This document shows positions 21,550 through 31,788 of a stretch of DNA of 64,000 bases, in pieces. The stretch spans positions 25,310,184-25,374,183 of the forward strand of contig CAIIXF020000012.1 in assembly GCA_903813345.2 (NCBI GenBank), written 5' to 3'. Under the pieces are notes generated by a model. The model searched no databases, was not told where the DNA came from, and saw nothing but the letters and a program-made list of their open reading frames with translations. Origin of the DNA: Owenia fusiformis. Its lineage: Eukaryota; Annelida; Polychaeta; Sabellida; Oweniidae. Within the stretch, counting starts at the first letter, position 1. Every line of letters starts with the position of its first letter. Both the position numbers and the translations under genes were made by a program.

Positions 21550-22398
21550 ACCCTATGCAGACAGAGCCTGTGGGAAATATTAGGTGCGGCGCAAATGAGC
21601 GGAGGGTGCGGAGCTAACGGTCATTTTTGAATTTAAAATTGGGATATTTCTGAAACTAAGCCGTTTTGGGACTTCAAATATACCAAGATATGTGTATTTG
21701 ACACCAAATATCAATAAAATTGTGAAAATAGTAGTGCAATTCATTTTATAGCGACGCAGTATGCCTTAAACATTTCCCAGACCTATATATTTTGAGACTA
21801 TTCTTTTAATACTGCGTCCCCAGCATTCATAAAAAATGGTGTTCAAGATACACTACCCATGCAAATTATTTTTGCATCTTGGAAGCCAGGCAGTATCTGT
21901 GTGATTTTATAAAAATTCGGAAATGTTCTTCAGATATGAGCCCCCTCTAAATATTGGGTGCGGAGGTACGTTTATGGAGCTCCTCCGCACCCAATATTTA
22001 GAGGGGGCTCATATCTGAAAAACATTTCCGAATTTTTATAAAATCACACAGATACTGCCTGGCTTCCAAGATGCAAAAATAATTTGTATAGATAGTGTAC
22101 CTTGACCACCATTTTTCATGAATGCTGGGGACTCAGTATTAAAAGGATAATTTCAAAATATATAGGTCTGGGAAAGGTTTAAGGCACACTGCGTCGCTAT
22201 AGAATGAATTGCGCTACTATTTTCACAATTGTATTGATATTTGGTGTCAAATACACATATCTTGGTATATTTGAAGTCCCAAAGCGGCTTAGTTTCAGAA
22301 ATATCCCAAATTTAAATTCAAAAATGACCGTTAGCTCCGCACCCTCCGCTCATTTGCTCCGCACCCAATATTTCCCACAGGCTCTGTCTGCATAGGGT
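21550..22398. mobile_element. 849-bp fold-back element, about 415-bp arms
   Basis: It starts ACCCTATGCAGACAGAGCC and ends with the exact complement. The arms are highly similar along their length and meet at 21966-21982 (GTGCGGAGG ... CCTCCGCAC) with a loop of about 15 bases. There are a few scattered mismatches and short indels. It has no internal tandem repeat, unlike the other fold-backs here. Open frames inside (e.g. 22204-22395) arise from the arms and show no known motif. Confidence 0.9.
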
Positions 22399-24195
22399 GT
22401 ATATTGATAATAAAAAAATACGCTTTATTGATGTTATTCTTTGACCACGTAAAGATTGAGATATTTACGACCATCAACGACTCCACCACATACGACTCCA
22501 AAATACTATCCACATATTAAGTAGGTCACATGTATAATCGAACGCTATATATTTGTTGAATGAACCTACATTCATTAAATGACTATTTTGTTTAATGTGT
22601 AGCATTTTATAAAATCACTGACAAATATAGATGCACATTCCCCGTTATTTCTTAATTAATAAACGTTTCGTTCAGTGTACCACTAGACGAAATATATTTC
22701 TTGCCATTATTGTATACCGTAACATTTGAGACGCACACATATTATTACACAAAAATGCTATGAGCTTTATGGACGTTTGATAATATTTGACAATATAGGT
22801 ATTATCTATGGCATTTAGGAATTGATTAAGATGGTATGTTGGCGGTTAAAATGTCATCCATCATTTACGATCAATACATTTGGCCAGTCTTATGCATCCT
22901 TGGTCAGAGGGCATTTCACTCCTTTTCATAAAAGCATAAATGAAGTCCTTTGAAGAAGGACGGGTCTAATGTAAAGTGGAAACTTATGTTTATGGAGATA
23001 AAAACCTAACAGTGCTCTTAGATTGTTAAAGTTTTCATTTGTTCAATCAATAATCAACAAAAAACATACATATACAGGTAGATAATAACACTACAAGTAC
23101 TATGTATATTATTCCCCAGTTTTGTAATTTTAAAACATGTGCACACCCGTAGCCAGGATTTGTCAATGTGGGGCTCAAAAACTTCAGGGGGTCACTTTTG
23201 CCTCAAAATGACCCAAAATCACTTGAAAAGTGCTTAGAATGGAGCAAAACTGTATGATTTGAAAGATATTCGGCCAGAGATTGGGGAGATGGGGAGGGGA
23301 GTGTGGGGGTAATATTTTAACGATTACCATATATATTGAACTTCCATAAAAGTTAAAGCTAATTTGTTCAAAATTGACATAGCATATTCATTTTACTCGG
23401 GCCCCCTTTTTGGTCATCCTTGGTCCAAGTGTATTTCACTTCTTTCTGAATTGAGTGATACATGTAAATGAAGTTCTTTGAATGAAGAATTCCTTTTGGT
23501 CATTTATTGTATCCAAGGTGTTTTAAAGCTGTGATGAACGATATTTGATCTCGCATATTTACAATTCAATAATATTGCAAATATTCAATGCCTCAAAATG
23601 TAATTTCTTCGTTATTACTGTTTATAATTACTATAGAATGCAGTGTACCATTTATTATCCACATTTCAGGTATTATCAGGATTTTATTATATCAGCATGG
23701 GTAAACATTTTTTGAGATGTCTTGTACATTATATTGATATTTATATTATGTGTGATATCATTTGATAAGCATACATATTATTGCACAACATGTTTAATTA
23801 TAGTTCCAACGTTTGATAATGCTTGATAATCCAAGGATTATGTATGGTATTTTAGAATTGATTTAGATGATGCATTACCAGCTAAAATTGTTATTAATAA
23901 TTCTACATGTAAGCCTATAGTGTAGAATTTTCCCCAAATGAGATTTATCCCAAAACATAACAAGCAAACTTTTGATCAGTCGATCTAAGCCTATAGTGCA
24001 GAATTTTCCCCAAATGAGATTTTTCCCCAAAAATAACAAACAATTAAGTCTTTTTAGTTTGTTAAAAAAAACTTTTCAAATTCATACTATTACAATATTC
24101 AAGCAATTGCCTAACATTTATTATATTACATACCATTAGTATGTACAGTAGTTTTGTAGTTTTATTAGAAAGTGAAACACAATGTATTGTTGATA
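22399..24195. other. No gene; repeat fragments
   Basis: CCCGTAGCCAGGATTTGTCAATG at about 23145 starts a 'GTAGCCAGG' family fragment that runs to about 23310. TTCCCCAAATGAGATTT occurs twice (23930 and 24008). A loose relative of the 19.96/30.83-kb repeat lies at 23340-23500. Nothing coding is seen. Confidence 0.4.
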
Positions 24196-24300
24196 TAGCA
24201 TTGTGCAATAAATCTCCAAAATTTTTCATATTTGAATTTGATATCCTCGTCTTTCATTCTCTCTTGTAATGTCTTGACAATTTTCTCGCTCAAGTCACCG
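24196..24300 (-). pseudogene. Sulfotransferase last-exon relic
   Basis: The minus strand reads LSEKIVKTLQERMKDEDIKF, then KYE, almost the same as the last exons at 31679-31788 and 59514-59623. The stop is lost (KYEKFW follows). The GDWKNxFTVAQ block and the splice acceptor are missing or replaced. The frame is intact for about 25 codons, so it decayed fairly recently or was captured by the adjoining retroelement. Confidence 0.75.
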
Positions 24301-24339
24301 AGTTTCCATACTTATACAATATCAGCTCGCATTCAAATT

Positions 24340-24490
24340 CAACGAAGACCGCCGAATATTCTATTTCTAAGAGTTGGTGTACATACTAATAGGCTATCAT
24401 TACTCAATAGTAGCTCATATCATCAACAAACTGATGGCCAAGTCGAAAGGTTCAATGCTACAAATCAGTGTATTGGACGTTACAAGATTT
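24340..24490 (+). pseudogene. Gypsy-type integrase remnant
   Basis: The frame contains SSYHQQTDGQVERFNATNQC, a close match to the 'AYHPQTDGQxERxN' block at the last catalytic Glu of Ty3/gypsy integrases, preceded by VGVHTNR. No other integrase, RNase H or reverse transcriptase block is found. It abuts the sulfotransferase relic, so the two may have been joined by a retroelement insertion. Confidence 0.7.
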
Positions 24491-24734
24491 TCAACTTTTG
24501 CAACATTTTTCACGTCTTACCAATGTAAATAAAGGGGGTTTGATCGCTGATGCCTTTTACTTCTGTTTACAGACGATATGTTATGTCTATAGAAAGTAGA
24601 ATGAATTCACTTGTGGATGTTTTGCTCCCATTTACAAACTATTTGTTGTCTATAGAAAGTAGAATCAATTCCCTTGATAATGTTATATATAGTATCAATA
24701 TGTGAATCACAATCTCCATTTCCGTGGGATAAGA

Positions 24735-25088
24735 TCAGTTTTACTGAAATGCCAAGGAGGACTGGCTCCCAGAGTGCAACATCGATATTCTGTCCAATAT
24801 ATTTTTATGGGCATGTCGTGATACAAAATTCGAATTTAAACAGCCCTAATTTCGCTCTTCAACATTTAAGTCGTGAATGTTGGTCTTATTTCCTAACGAA
24901 AAATTCCAAAACTCACAAGAAATGATCGAGATATTGGTTTGAATCTATTGAACTATTTATTTTGAATTTATAGTCAATATAAAGTTATAGTGTATAATTT
25001 CAGAAAATAACGAGATTTCGACGTTTTCATTGTTGGAAAATATCGAGTTTCGATCATGGGAGCCAATCCTCCTTGCTGAAATGCTTTT
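24735..25088. repeat. Inverted repeat, about 55-bp arms
   Basis: CTGAAATGCCAAGGAGGACT at 24745 on is matched in reverse complement by the segment ending near 25083 (GGAGCCAATCCTCCTTGCTG). Complementarity continues through an ATCGATATT block. The roughly 240-bp centre shows nothing. Probably a decayed MITE. Confidence 0.5.
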
Positions 25089-25376
25089 TATATGTTCCGC
25101 ATTTATGTCACCAAACAATGTGCCACAGAATAAGATGTACCAATAGTTGGATAATTTCGTTTCTGGGTCGGGTTTGGTTTGTGCTTTCTAAATCTTGATA
25201 TGTAAATAGAATTCAAGGACCCTACTTTTAAATTATTGATCAAAGTTAATGTGACCCATTGATGCCATAAAAGTACAAAATAAATATTCTTATTCAAATA
25301 TTAACAAAACATTTTTATCAAAGCACTTAACATCTTAACCAAAATCTCAATAAATCAGTGCAAAGAAAACATATCT

Positions 25377-25625
25377 GGCTAGCAACTAGACACGATGGGG
25401 CCTGCACAAATCTAAATAACTGAGTCATTATAAATTGTCAATGAAAATATCAATAGTACTATAAATTTAACAACGGCTGATTGGCAACTGGACATGATGG
25501 GGCTTGCAAAGATCATAAACTGCGTCATTATAAATTTATTGAAATGACAATATCAATATAAAAATTAAACAATGGGTGACTGGCAACTGGACATGATGGG
25601 GCTTGTACAGATCATAATACTATGT
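25377..25625 (+). repeat. Three tandem units of about 95 bp
   Basis: GGCAACTGGACATGATGGGGCTTG and following GATCATAAACTGCGTCATTATAAAT recur about every 95 bases, with a looser fourth trace near 26150. No gene. The remaining sequence up to 26265 is AT-rich with a short (AT)n at 25908. Confidence 0.6.
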
Positions 25626-26295
25626 AACAAAGGCCTATGTGATTTATATCATTTCTATTTTTCTGTTGAAGAAGATAATTCGCAGAATACCTTTTGAATA
25701 ACATCAACTAATAAACTGGGGTTCGTATTTCTGTTAATTAATTTTATTAATTGAAGTAATGAAGAAGTGTACCGGTAAATATTTTAGTTACAAAACATTT
25801 TAATTACATTGAATTGATTTGATAATAACCGATTCCTCAGTTCACAATTCAATATACAGGTAAGTATTTTTTATGAGTAGAAGGACGATTGGACCATTTA
25901 CAACAATATATATATATATTATAAATGGTCCAGCATCAATTTCATTCCGGGTCTAAAACTGGGTATCTTCTTTTAGAAAAATGCTTCGATTTTGGAAATG
26001 GCATTAGTTCACGTTTTAGTTCATGCTTTCACGTTACTATGGTGAACAATTCAGCAAGCAAAATTTCTGTGTCATTGTCGCCGCATAATAGACCATAAAT
26101 AGAAGATTAAAGCCCAACATAACATAACACCAATTGGGCACGGCTGGACTCGATGGGGCAAATGGAAATTTGTTTTATTGATGTATGTTTGGCTTTCTGT
26201 GTACCAACTAACCAAAGTTGATATGAGTTAAACACAAAATTAATTATTGTTTTGCTTTCCATTTAGATACATAATCATCAAAAATCTGCTTAATA

Positions 26296-29200
26296 ATGTT
26301 TGCTGCGACGTCGATGCCGAAAAGAAAGAGTCTCAAAAGGGTGGCCAAGAATAGAAAAATAAAACAATCAAAGGTAGAATTATTGAAAATTTATTGTATT
26401 TATTATATTTTAGCAGACAATTCAATTACACATGAGTTAAATCATCGGCAGTTCTAAGTAAATATTACACGTGCGATCGGGTTATTTCCATCTCGCTTTT
26501 CTGGCTTCGTATCTGTAGAGAAATGATCAATGGAAATTAAAACATAACATTCTTTCAAAACTTTTGCCACACTTTTTTCCAACTAAAGTAATGCTTAAAT
26601 AATTTGAAATATAAACTTGTGAAACCCAAAACATTGTACAATTTCTTCACTTTCTGGTTGTGTTATTTCTGTTGTATTATGTTATTTGTATACTTGTATT
26701 TGTCATTTGGAAATAAAATAAGAAACATATATCTCATCTTCATGCTGTTTAAGTTCTTAAAAATATTTCTAGGAGTCAAAGAGCAAGGTTTGTAAAATGT
26801 GTAGGGATTACGATCTTAAGACGAAAAGGAAAATTAACAGCAAGAGAGTCAGAAGTGTAAAGACAATGACGTTTTGTGATCTCACTGATGCCGAAGAAAA
26901 TGAATTATTTAAGTAAGTGTGCATAATTTGTCGTTTCTACACTATAGTTAACTCTATCTTTTGCCCACTCCACTGTGTTAGATACATTGTTTTCCTGGTA
27001 TTTTCCACTTTGCAATCTATGGCTATTCAAGATTATGTTATGGTCGTAATTCATACTTTTACATGATCGGAGGGTAAACATTAACGTATGGATTGGATCG
27101 AGTGGATCGGATTCGTGGAAAGGTGGATTGGGTCGGGAATCTTCAAAATATTGAATTTCTTTAAAATTCTTTTCTATTGGTTTCCTTCTAAGAGGATTGG
27201 TGTCGCCTCACGACGTCCACAGTATCGAATAATACGAGGGTTGTCCCAGAAGTAATGCACTATATGCTCTAACTTTATCAATAATTGATATTTTTCCATG
27301 AAACTTTCAGTAAATGTTCCTTAGAGACATTTTGATTATTCTAAAAATTTTCATGTTGACTGATAAAACTATATTGATGTTATAATAAAATCAAGTTGGT
27401 GAGTTTGGGTAGGGCGGGGCAGGTTCTACAGTCGCGTCAAAAGGAATAAAAAATTGAAAATGTGAAATAATTAATCAACAAATACCATTTTGTGTAGCTA
27501 TAAGAAGTATGCTCAAAAATACATTTTAAGATACTAAATTACTAGGAGCACATCCTAGATTTAATGGATGTATATTGCACAGTGTCACATTTCACATTTT
27601 CTCAAAATATTGCCCTTTGCATGTTATGTACTTTTGATGCCTACAAAATTGCCTACTCTTGGCAATTTCTTTCACTGTGACTTGTGGAGTTTTTGCCTCC
27701 CGTGTTTGGAGTTGACATCCAGGGTCAAATCGTCTCTTTTATATCTCTTCTGCCACCCTATAATTGTAGTCCTATCTGGTATATACTCTTTATATACTTT
27801 CTTCATGGTAGCATTGTTTTGCGTGGCTGTGAGTCCAAGTGAAGTATGAAATTAGGCCACCAAATGCAAGGCCTTCTGGTATCAGGTGAGAATTGCAGCC
27901 ATTTTTGCAATTTCTTGACTGTGACTATATTTGAAATCGTGACTATTGAAATGTGGTATTATGACATCACAGTGCTAAATGTCATTATTTGAACTTGGTT
28001 AACATCATGCCGAATAAATTTAACAATTTCCCAAACATTTTGATCATTTAAAGGAAAGAAATATTAATAAAATAACACTTTACCGTAGATCTTTTCATAA
28101 TTAGAAAAAATGGTACCTGCCCCACCCACCCCTACCCCCATGTTGTTATAGCAACCATTTTAAGACTTAATATTAATGTTTGATGCTGAAACTTCAGGAT
28201 ATAATAGATAAAACTTCAATTGTTATATACACAAAATTTCAGCTGAATTGAAGAATATTAAAGAAAGTTAGAGCATATAGTGCGTTACTTATGGGACAAC
28301 CCTCGTAGAGGTAATCTTATTTTGATTGTTTGGGCTAGAAAGGGGACCTGGAATCCGCCTTCTGATACACAATCTCATTCGGCCCAAGAATAATTTAAAG
28401 CAATTCATAAATTATAAGGCAGACTGCTTTGAAGATTCATATCATCTTTTTGAATATAAACATAACATCCAAACAGAGTCCAAGCAGAAATGTTTGGGGA
28501 ACATCTACACATCTATTGAATGAAAGCTTTTATCTACACTTCTATGTTTATTATGTCTTACAAAAGTCGATTTACAATATTTGTACAAGGGAAAGGAGTT
28601 AAACTTAGAGTATCCATTAATTAATTGTAGTACGATCTGTTTTTGTTTTGTTCCGGTGTGAAAGAAATTATGGTCCCCCAGGGATTATGGTCCCCTTTCT
28701 TAACGGCCCTTACTGGCCCCGATTGCGTATAAGATAATGAGAGAAAGAGTTGTATTGAGGTCACCATATAAATCAATGGAGAGTAGGACCATAATTTGAT
28801 GGGACCTCCTACCCTTTTACACCTGTTCCTCAAAGAAACAAGTGGTCACAGTCTGTGGAATGGAGGTTTTGCTTTATAGAGGAAAACAACAACAACAAAA
28901 TCTCACGAATCCGATCTACCCAGTCCAATCCACATTTGATTCTTTACCAAACAAAGATGTTTTATTGCTCTTAGGATGGGTGGCGTACAGTCCGTCTCGC
29001 TGGATATAGAAAGTGGAAGGTACATTATCCGATTTTATGATGATCCACAATCAAAAATACAGAAACGTATAGAGTCACACGCTGACCTCGGTAAACATAA
29101 GTTTATCTTCAAGAATCTAAAACCTGGTGAAGACAAATCTTTCTTTGCAAGCGACACCACCATGAATACCCTTCTTGATGACGGTGTTTACTCCGCAACA

Positions 29201-29941
29201 AAAGGGACAGTTGGTTGTTTCGTTAAGTTTGACAACTCAAGTCCTTGGTACGCAGCGACTAACAAGCATGTTTTTTCATTCGGCGAGGAAGGAACTCCGG
29301 CACACAGTGGGTCTGTACAAAACAATCAACTACATTTGAAAGAAAAAGGGGTAATCCAGGGCTTTATTGATGCATGTGAGGTTAATACAGACGATCAAGA
29401 CACTCTATTTACATACGACCTGGCACTTGTTCAACTACACGAGGAACTCCATCCAACAGTTGAATGTCAATGCAAATGGCCGTACTTTAGTAACAAAGAA
29501 GAGTTGGTAGATCAGCTATCGAGGATACGGAATGGGGATGCCTCTGTTTTTAAGCATGGCCTGACAACCGGAGCAACGGAAGGGAACGCACCAGAATTGG
29601 TAAGCCATAGTATAGAAACGTTTGATGTAGGGGGAATAGAGAAGCAAATTGACATATTTCACTCCCTAAAAATTTCAAGTGCCAATGCAGAAGAAGCCTT
29701 CATGAAACCAGGCGACAGTGGAGCACTTGTCTACTTGAAAGATAACGAGCAAAGAGGTATTATTGCAATGTGTTACATCTACAAAGATGATGGTAAAAGC
29801 TGCCTGGCATTTCCATTTGCAAACGCTTTAAATGCTCTTTTGAATAAGTATGAACAGCCGACTACAGATGTTAAAATACACTGTGGAGGAAAAATATGCG
29901 GCAATAATGCACGACCACAGAGGAGAGTTTCAAGGGTTTAA
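26296..29941 (+). CDS. Trypsin-fold serine protease with basic N-terminus
   Basis: Predicted protein of 394 aa from exons 26296-26373, 26773-26912 and 28975-29941, phases 0 and 2, all GT..AG. The last exon holds a chymotrypsin-like fold. His171 is in YAATNKHVF, Asp221 in YDLALVQL and Ser321 in KPGDSGALV (numbers in the joined model), so the full catalytic triad is present. Residues 1-60 are very basic (MPKRKSLKRVAKNRKIK, then KTKRKINSKRVR) and look like nuclear-localisation signals. A VCKMC pair follows. There is no signal peptide, so the product is probably intracellular and its substrate is unknown. The start is the first ATG after a TTTCCATTTAG acceptor at about 26265, which suggests a 5' untranslated exon upstream. 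The exact family is not recognised. Confidence 0.82.
26773..26912 (+). CDS. Protease gene exon 2
   Basis: TATTTCTAG|GAGTCAAAG to TTTAA|GTAAGTGT. It encodes SKVCKMCRDYD, a basic run and FCDLTDAEENELF. The strong donor and phase match to the long exon 28975-29941 link it to the protease. Confidence 0.75.
27235..28305. mobile_element. Mariner-like element, non-autonomous
   Basis: CGAGGGTTGTCCCAGAAGTAATG at the left and its complement at the right (CTTATGGGACAACCCTCG) are flanked by TA on each side. The terminal inverted repeats extend about 200 bp. A minus-strand stretch near 27700-27850 (TTIIGWQKRYKRDDL...GRQK) resembles the helix-turn-helix part of a mariner transposase. No catalytic domain is visible. 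It sits inside intron 2 of the protease gene. Confidence 0.85.
28975..29941 (+). CDS. Protease gene exon 3 (catalytic domain)
   Basis: GCTCTTAG|G ATGGGTGGC. The exon is open for 322 codons to TAA, by far the longest real frame in the window. It carries the His, Asp and Ser motifs in the order expected of the PA clan. If used alone, the ATG at 28976 would still give a 321-residue protease. Confidence 0.9.
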
Positions 29942-30824
29942 AGGAGACCAGCGCGTCACCATCCTTACAAGTAAACTGATTGTGTTAGCAGTCATGATTT
30001 AATTTACTTTACTTGTTTGGAAATATTAAAAAATCTTGGATATAAGTTAAGACCTGATTGGAGAATATATTTGATGAAAACCTTTATAATACTGTATGCA
30101 CATACACACTTGTTATATTCCACAAGAGATTATATTCACCAACCAATGATGAGACGCGTTACGTAAGAACGCAAATGAATTACATAGATTGAACGAACGG
30201 ACAAAAGTTTATAAATTAGTATGATGATTACTGAATCAACAATACAGTACAAACAAACATACACGCACTGTGAGGGGAACATTGCACTTAAACATATTAA
30301 CCTACGTTCGGGCATATATTATTAGTGACTTTTTAACCGAATCGACAGTCGAAAAAGACAAGACACAGACTTATAATTTAAAATGTTAATGGTGTATTGG
30401 TAAGCATGTGATACTCTTAGATGTATCACTCGGCAATCACAAATTATAAACTTATATTGGTAATCCAACATAGTTTTACATATAGAGTAGATCCTCTCGA
30501 CCAATCAAATCGAGGCTGGCCATCACGTTATCACTTGTTGAATATGTCATACTCCTGCGTAATATGTCATATACCACAGTCACTATTGCAGATCCCGTGT
30601 GTAAGTATGACATATTCCCCTGTATCGCAAATACTGCTCGACCATGGGACATATACCGCGTAACAACCCTCGCCAACATAGAATGACCAAGCCAACGCCT
30701 GTAATGTAATGGAACGCCAAAGCAACCAGGTAAAACCATTTGGCTGCTTATATTTATGAATATTTTTTTTTAAATCAACCAGAAATCCCTTTGTATAACT
30801 ATAGTATTGAGAGGTCTTAAAACA
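29942..30824. other. Protease gene 3' region; no other gene
   Basis: The first part is presumably 3' untranslated sequence, though no clear AATAAA is seen close by. The frames at 30421-30739 on both strands overlap each other and lack recognisable motifs. Confidence 0.35.
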
Positions 30825-31190
30825 TGTTGTATATAATGTTATTTTGTTCCAACAAGGTTCGGAAATATGTTTTATTTCATTCTCAAGAATTGGTAGAAAG
30901 GAGCAAGAACAATTGCACTTAAAAAAATGTTAACAAAAACAGTTATATAAAATACTTCTAAATAATTTTCGCTTTAAATTGTTGTCAATCAGTCAACATA
31001 ACATAAAATACCGTGTTTTTTACAGAATGTTTTCAATCATTGGTTTAAGAGAAAAACATTGTTGAATTCAGTTCTCCATATCGATACCACTCCTTTTACT
31101 CAATAATGACTACGCATATTAATTTTGTTTGGGCCGCCTTTTGGTCCACTGCTTGTTTTATCTTTTGTTATCCAGGATGTGATGTGATTT
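30825..31190 (+). repeat. Dispersed repeat (pair with 19960-20290)
   Basis: Same block order as the copy at 19960, with small indels, ending near TTGGGCCGCCTTTTGGTCCA. It lies 0.5 kb past the stop of the downstream sulfotransferase gene. Confidence 0.7.
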
Positions 31191-31615
31191 CAAAGGCCAA
31201 TATTTAATAAATACTGGTTGACCATGAGGTGGATATGCCACAATACCTATCCGAGGAAAAAAATACTCGGCGAGGCCAAGCCGATCCTAGTATTTTTTTC
31301 TTTTGCAATTGTAAACGCACATTTATTTTTAGATTTTTTACACAAAATTGTAAACACACATTTACTTTTAGATTTTTACACAAAATCGATTTGTGCTAAG
31401 GACATTTGATTATGTTTGATATTATCTACGTTTGGCATAATCATTAACTTCACTAGAACTAGCTTTCGATCTGCCAACAGTAGGATAGTCTCCCAATATT
31501 GTTTATTAATTAACAGTTGTTTTCAAATGAATTTTATTAATATTCAAGCAATAATCGTACATACTGGTAAAAATTATACATCTTTGTTATATATCCTTGT
31601 TAAATATTATATACC

Positions 31616-31621
31616 TTTATT
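31616..31621 (-). promoter_or_regulatory. Poly(A) signal AATAAA for the downstream SULT gene
   Basis: AATAAA on the minus strand about 60 bases after the TAG stop at 31679-31681. The spacing is suitable for 3' end formation. Confidence 0.5.
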
Positions 31622-31678
31622 TGTTTTTATAGAATTGAATTGTATTATGTAGCATGATTATGCAATAAATCACAAAGG

Positions 31679-31788
31679 CTATTCATATTTGAATTTGATG
31701 TCTACGTCTTTCATTCTCTCTTGTAACGCCTTGTCGATTTTCTCGCTCTGAGCAACAGTGAAGTTGTTCTTCCAGTCTCCAATCACGC
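31679..31788 (-). CDS. SULT downstream copy, last coding exon
   Basis: GATTACAG|GCGTGATTGG to TAG, 110 nt. It encodes VIGDWKNNFTVAQSEKIDKA...QERMKDVDIKFKYE. With the preceding G it completes RKGxxGDWKNxFT, the PAPS-binding signature at the end of all cytosolic sulfotransferases. Confidence 0.93.
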
